Shown in pieces: positions 5,903-7,196 of a DNA stretch of 7,196 bases. Under the pieces are notes generated by a model, which was not told the origin of the DNA, did not search any database, and worked only from the letters and a program-made list of their open reading frames with translations. Origin of the DNA: Rhodospirillales bacterium. Lineage in GTDB: Bacteria; Pseudomonadota; Alphaproteobacteria; Rhodospirillales; Casp-alpha2. Numbering within the stretch: position 1 is the stretch's first letter; each line of letters begins with the position of its first letter. The stretch lies in NCBI GenBank assembly GCA_021775275.1, contig JAJFIE010000102.1, positions 1 to 7,196 of the forward strand, read 5' to 3'. Made by a program: the position numbers and the translations under genes.

Positions 5903-6748
5903 ATGACGGTTCGTTACTCTGAGATTTTCAAGTCTGTGCAGGGCGAAGGACATTACACGGGTGTGCCCAGTGTGTTCATTCGTTTATGGGGTTGCAATTT
6001 CCAGTGCTTGGGGTTTTCCAACAAAGACAATAATGGCATTGGTTTTGATCCTGGCGAATACAACGACATTCAGGACTTGCCTGTTATCGAGCATGGCTGT
6101 GACAGCCGGTACAGTTGGGCAAAGGAGTTCCAACACCTGTCCATTCAGGATGAAGTTACAAACGTCTGTGACAACATTGAAGTTGACTTCGGCAAGTTTG
6201 TTCACCCTACAACTGGCCAGCACACACATCTGGTTTTTACCGGTGGTGAACCCCTGCTGTCACAATCAGCGATAGTTGATCTTGCTGGCTGTTTTTCGGG
6301 CGCCGGCAATCTGCCTCGCTACATGACGATTGAAACAAACGGCACTCAACATCTTAGAGAGCAGTTTGTCGAGATCATGGAGCTTCTTTACGGCGAAAAA
6401 GAACGGGAGCTTTTTTGGTCCGTTAGCCCAAAGCTGTCCATTTCTGGTGAAACTGTGGAAGAAGCAATTAAGCCGGACGTTGTTGCTCAATACATGGAAA
6501 TTTCAGACACCGGACAATTGAAGTTCGTAGTCGATGGCAACCCTCATACTTGGGATGAAGTTGAGGGGGTAGTGAACCGCTACCGTCAGGCGGGTATCAA
6601 TTGGGATGTTTGGATGATGCCTGTTGGTTCAACAATGGAGCAGCAACAGGAAGTGCAAGAAGCAATCTGTATGGAATCAGTAGCGCGTGGGTACAACTTC
6701 TCTGCGCGGGTTCATTCATGGGTATTTGGAAACAAGGCAGGGACATAA
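5903..6748 (+). CDS. queE: QueE-like radical SAM protein (7-carboxy-7-deazaguanine synthase family) with split cluster motif
   Basis: 281 residues. QueE converts 6-carboxytetrahydropterin to 7-carboxy-7-deazaguanine using SAM and a 4Fe-4S cluster, a step toward preQ0, queuosine and, in some phages and islands, deazaguanine-modified DNA. Support: EIFKSVQGEG at 7-16, GxPSVFIRLWGCN at 20-32, the TGGEP SAM-binding block at 113-117, ETNGT at 144-148, SVSPKLS at 173-179, QLKFVV at 205-210, and a C-terminal RVH..VFGNKAGT. The canonical CX3CX2C is altered: C31 and C35 are followed by L-G-F, but residues 65-72 (GCDSRYSW) resemble the piece that normally follows at once (WCDTxY), so C66 is likely the third ligand (CX3CX30C). 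From memory this arrangement belongs to phage-type QueE homologues. The ATG follows a G-rich site (5894-5901). Base composition is lower in GC than the left half (26 of 60 G/C in 6001-6060 versus 41 of 60 in 541-600). No queC, queD or queF is nearby. Transfer by phage or island is inferred. Confidence 0.85.
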   Translation: MTVRYSEIFKSVQGEGHYTGVPSVFIRLWGCNFQCLGFSNKDNNGIGFDPGEYNDIQDLPVIEHGCDSRYSWAKEFQHLSIQDEVTNVCDNIEVDFGKFVHPTTGQHTHLVFTGGEPLLSQSAIVDLAGCFSGAGNLPRYMTIETNGTQHLREQFVEIMELLYGEKERELFWSVSPKLSISGETVEEAIKPDVVAQYMEISDTGQLKFVVDGNPHTWDEVEGVVNRYRQAGINWDVWMMPVGSTMEQQQEVQEAICMESVARGYNFSARVHSWVFGNKAGT

Positions 6749-6761
6749 TGGCTTTGGCCTG

Positions 6762-6870
6762 TGTCCCAACTTATCCTCATTCATAAGTAGAATCTGTTCT
6801 GGTTCTGTTTGGACCGGGTTGCAAATTCCATCGGTGTGAGCCCGCTCAGGCTCGAGTGCGGCCTGTGTTG
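6762..6870 (-). mobile_element. Right-end remnant of an IS3-family insertion sequence
   Basis: Only about 109 bases remain: the end of the transposase gene plus a short terminal piece beginning TGTCCCAACTTATCC at 6762-6776, a possible terminal inverted repeat. It starts 14 bases after the QueE-like stop. The other end is missing: the transposase wording breaks off near 6870, and a tRNA fragment begins at 6876. Confidence 0.65.
6781..6870 (-). pseudogene. C-terminal scrap of IS3-family transposase (OrfB, rve integrase core)
   Basis: On the minus strand this translates as QHRPHSSLSGLTPMEF, then ATRSKQNQNRFYL and a TGA stop at 6781-6783. RPHSSL...LTP.EF is the classic end of IS3-family (DDE, rve) transposases, just past the catalytic glutamate. 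Upstream the expected D-Y-N before Q-H is replaced by tRNA-derived sequence, so the gene is cut off after about 29 codons and cannot be active. Confidence 0.8.
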
Positions 6871-6875
6871 GCGGA

Positions 6876-6935
6876 TGGTGCGGGCGGCCGGACTTGAACC
6901 GGCAAGGAGTTACGTCCGAGGGATTTTAAGTCCCT
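6876..6935 (-). pseudogene. 3' fragment of a tRNA-Leu(UAA) gene, likely attachment-site scar
   Basis: Read on the minus strand: anticodon stem 6931-6935/6919-6923 with loop CTTAAAA, giving anticodon UAA at 6926-6928; a long variable region (6904-6918) as in class II tRNAs; a perfect T-arm (6899-6903/6887-6891) around TTCAAGT; the acceptor 3' strand CGCCCGC (6880-6886); discriminator A; and encoded CCA (6876-6878). The matching 5' acceptor strand (GCGGGCG) is absent, and upstream bases (6936-6955) only faintly resemble a D-arm, so it cannot fold as a full tRNA. A 3' tRNA piece with perfect arms and no 5' part is the normal product of tyrosine-recombinase integration into a tRNA gene. A decayed tRNA is the alternative. 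Confidence 0.75.
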
Positions 6936-7196
6936 TAATGATTGCGCCAACATATTGATATATAAGGTATAAAAAGATCACGCCATGAAAATGTGTAAGA
7001 TACTGTGTAAATTCATGCATTCATGGAATTTGGTGCGGCCACCAGAAAAACATAATAACAACAATGGATTAAACTCGTTCTTCTAGAGCATTTCCGACCT
7101 TATATGAACCACTCTGACCATGTTATTTTATTTCGTGACGAGGAGCGTGTTGCGACGCGATGCCATGGCATCGGGTAAGACGCGCGGACGACACGG
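6936..7196. other. AT-rich right end, no supported gene
   Basis: Strongly AT-rich at first (41 G/C in the 120 bases 6961-7080), then GC-rich again after about 7135. It holds short direct repeats (GTGTAA twice near 6991-7010; TCATG twice near 7013-7025) and a palindrome at 7158-7173. A frame from the ATG at 7120 and one entering from the right on the minus strand (stop at about 7132) are both open to the edge, but neither has a ribosome-binding site or recognisable wording. Given the tRNA scar to its left, this is possibly the beginning of an integrated element. Confidence 0.3.
7158..7173. repeat. 16-bp perfect palindrome near the right edge
   Basis: CGATGCCATGGCATCG is a perfect dyad within the GC-rich last 60 bases. 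It could be a protein-binding site, part of a dispersed repeat, or coding sequence of a gene running out of the window. Confidence 0.4.

Noticed and set aside
6876..6960. Complete tRNA-Leu gene
   Set aside because: The 5' acceptor strand needed to pair with CGCCCGC is missing, and no proper D-arm can be formed.
6985..7086. 33-codon plus-strand ORF near the right end
   Set aside because: No ribosome-binding site, AT-rich context and no recognisable sequence.

Overview
The window reads as chromosomal DNA of an alphaproteobacterium, probably Rhodospirillales-like. The evidence is moderately high GC in the left and centre, a short FliN, a HutD-family protein, and a Cys/Met-metabolism enzyme close in wording to alphaproteobacterial members. 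This placement is an inference from gene content and protein style, not from any search.

Left part (1-1606, minus strand). A PLP-dependent trans-sulfuration-family enzyme runs off the left edge. Upstream of it lies a small exported coiled-coil protein of unknown function. The 470 bases in front of that small gene contain a dense series of inverted repeats on the minus strand. The last of them is followed by a T-run and looks like an intrinsic terminator about 30 bases before the start codon. This is a candidate structured leader (attenuator) or independent small RNA.

Centre (2078-5252, plus strand). A LysE/RhtB-type exporter is followed, after an 18-bp perfect palindrome, by a tightly coupled pair. 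The first is a 498-residue protein of unknown function with an acidic repeat linker and a CxC...CC tail. The second is a 90-residue protein that looks like a flagellar rod protein reduced to its two conserved ends. A HutD-family protein follows 29 bases later. Facing them on the minus strand is a clear FliN (flagellar C-ring / switch), so two of the neighbouring genes are flagellar in character although no full flagellar operon is visible.

Right part (5640-7196). The base composition drops. A QueE-like radical SAM protein (7-deazaguanine pathway) has its iron-sulfur cysteine motif apparently split by an insertion (CX3C, then the third cysteine 30 residues later); I associate this form with phage-type QueE proteins. 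Fourteen bases after its stop lies the end of an IS3-family element, of which only the last ~30 codons of the transposase remain. This remnant abuts the 3' two-thirds of a tRNA-Leu(UAA) lacking its 5' acceptor strand and a recognisable D-arm. That fragment is what integration into a tRNA gene leaves behind, so the AT-rich right end may be the start of an integrated element lying mostly outside the window.

The best candidates for something undescribed are the split-motif QueE-like gene in its island setting, the structured minus-strand RNA, and the operon pairing a mini rod-like protein with the unknown 498-residue protein.
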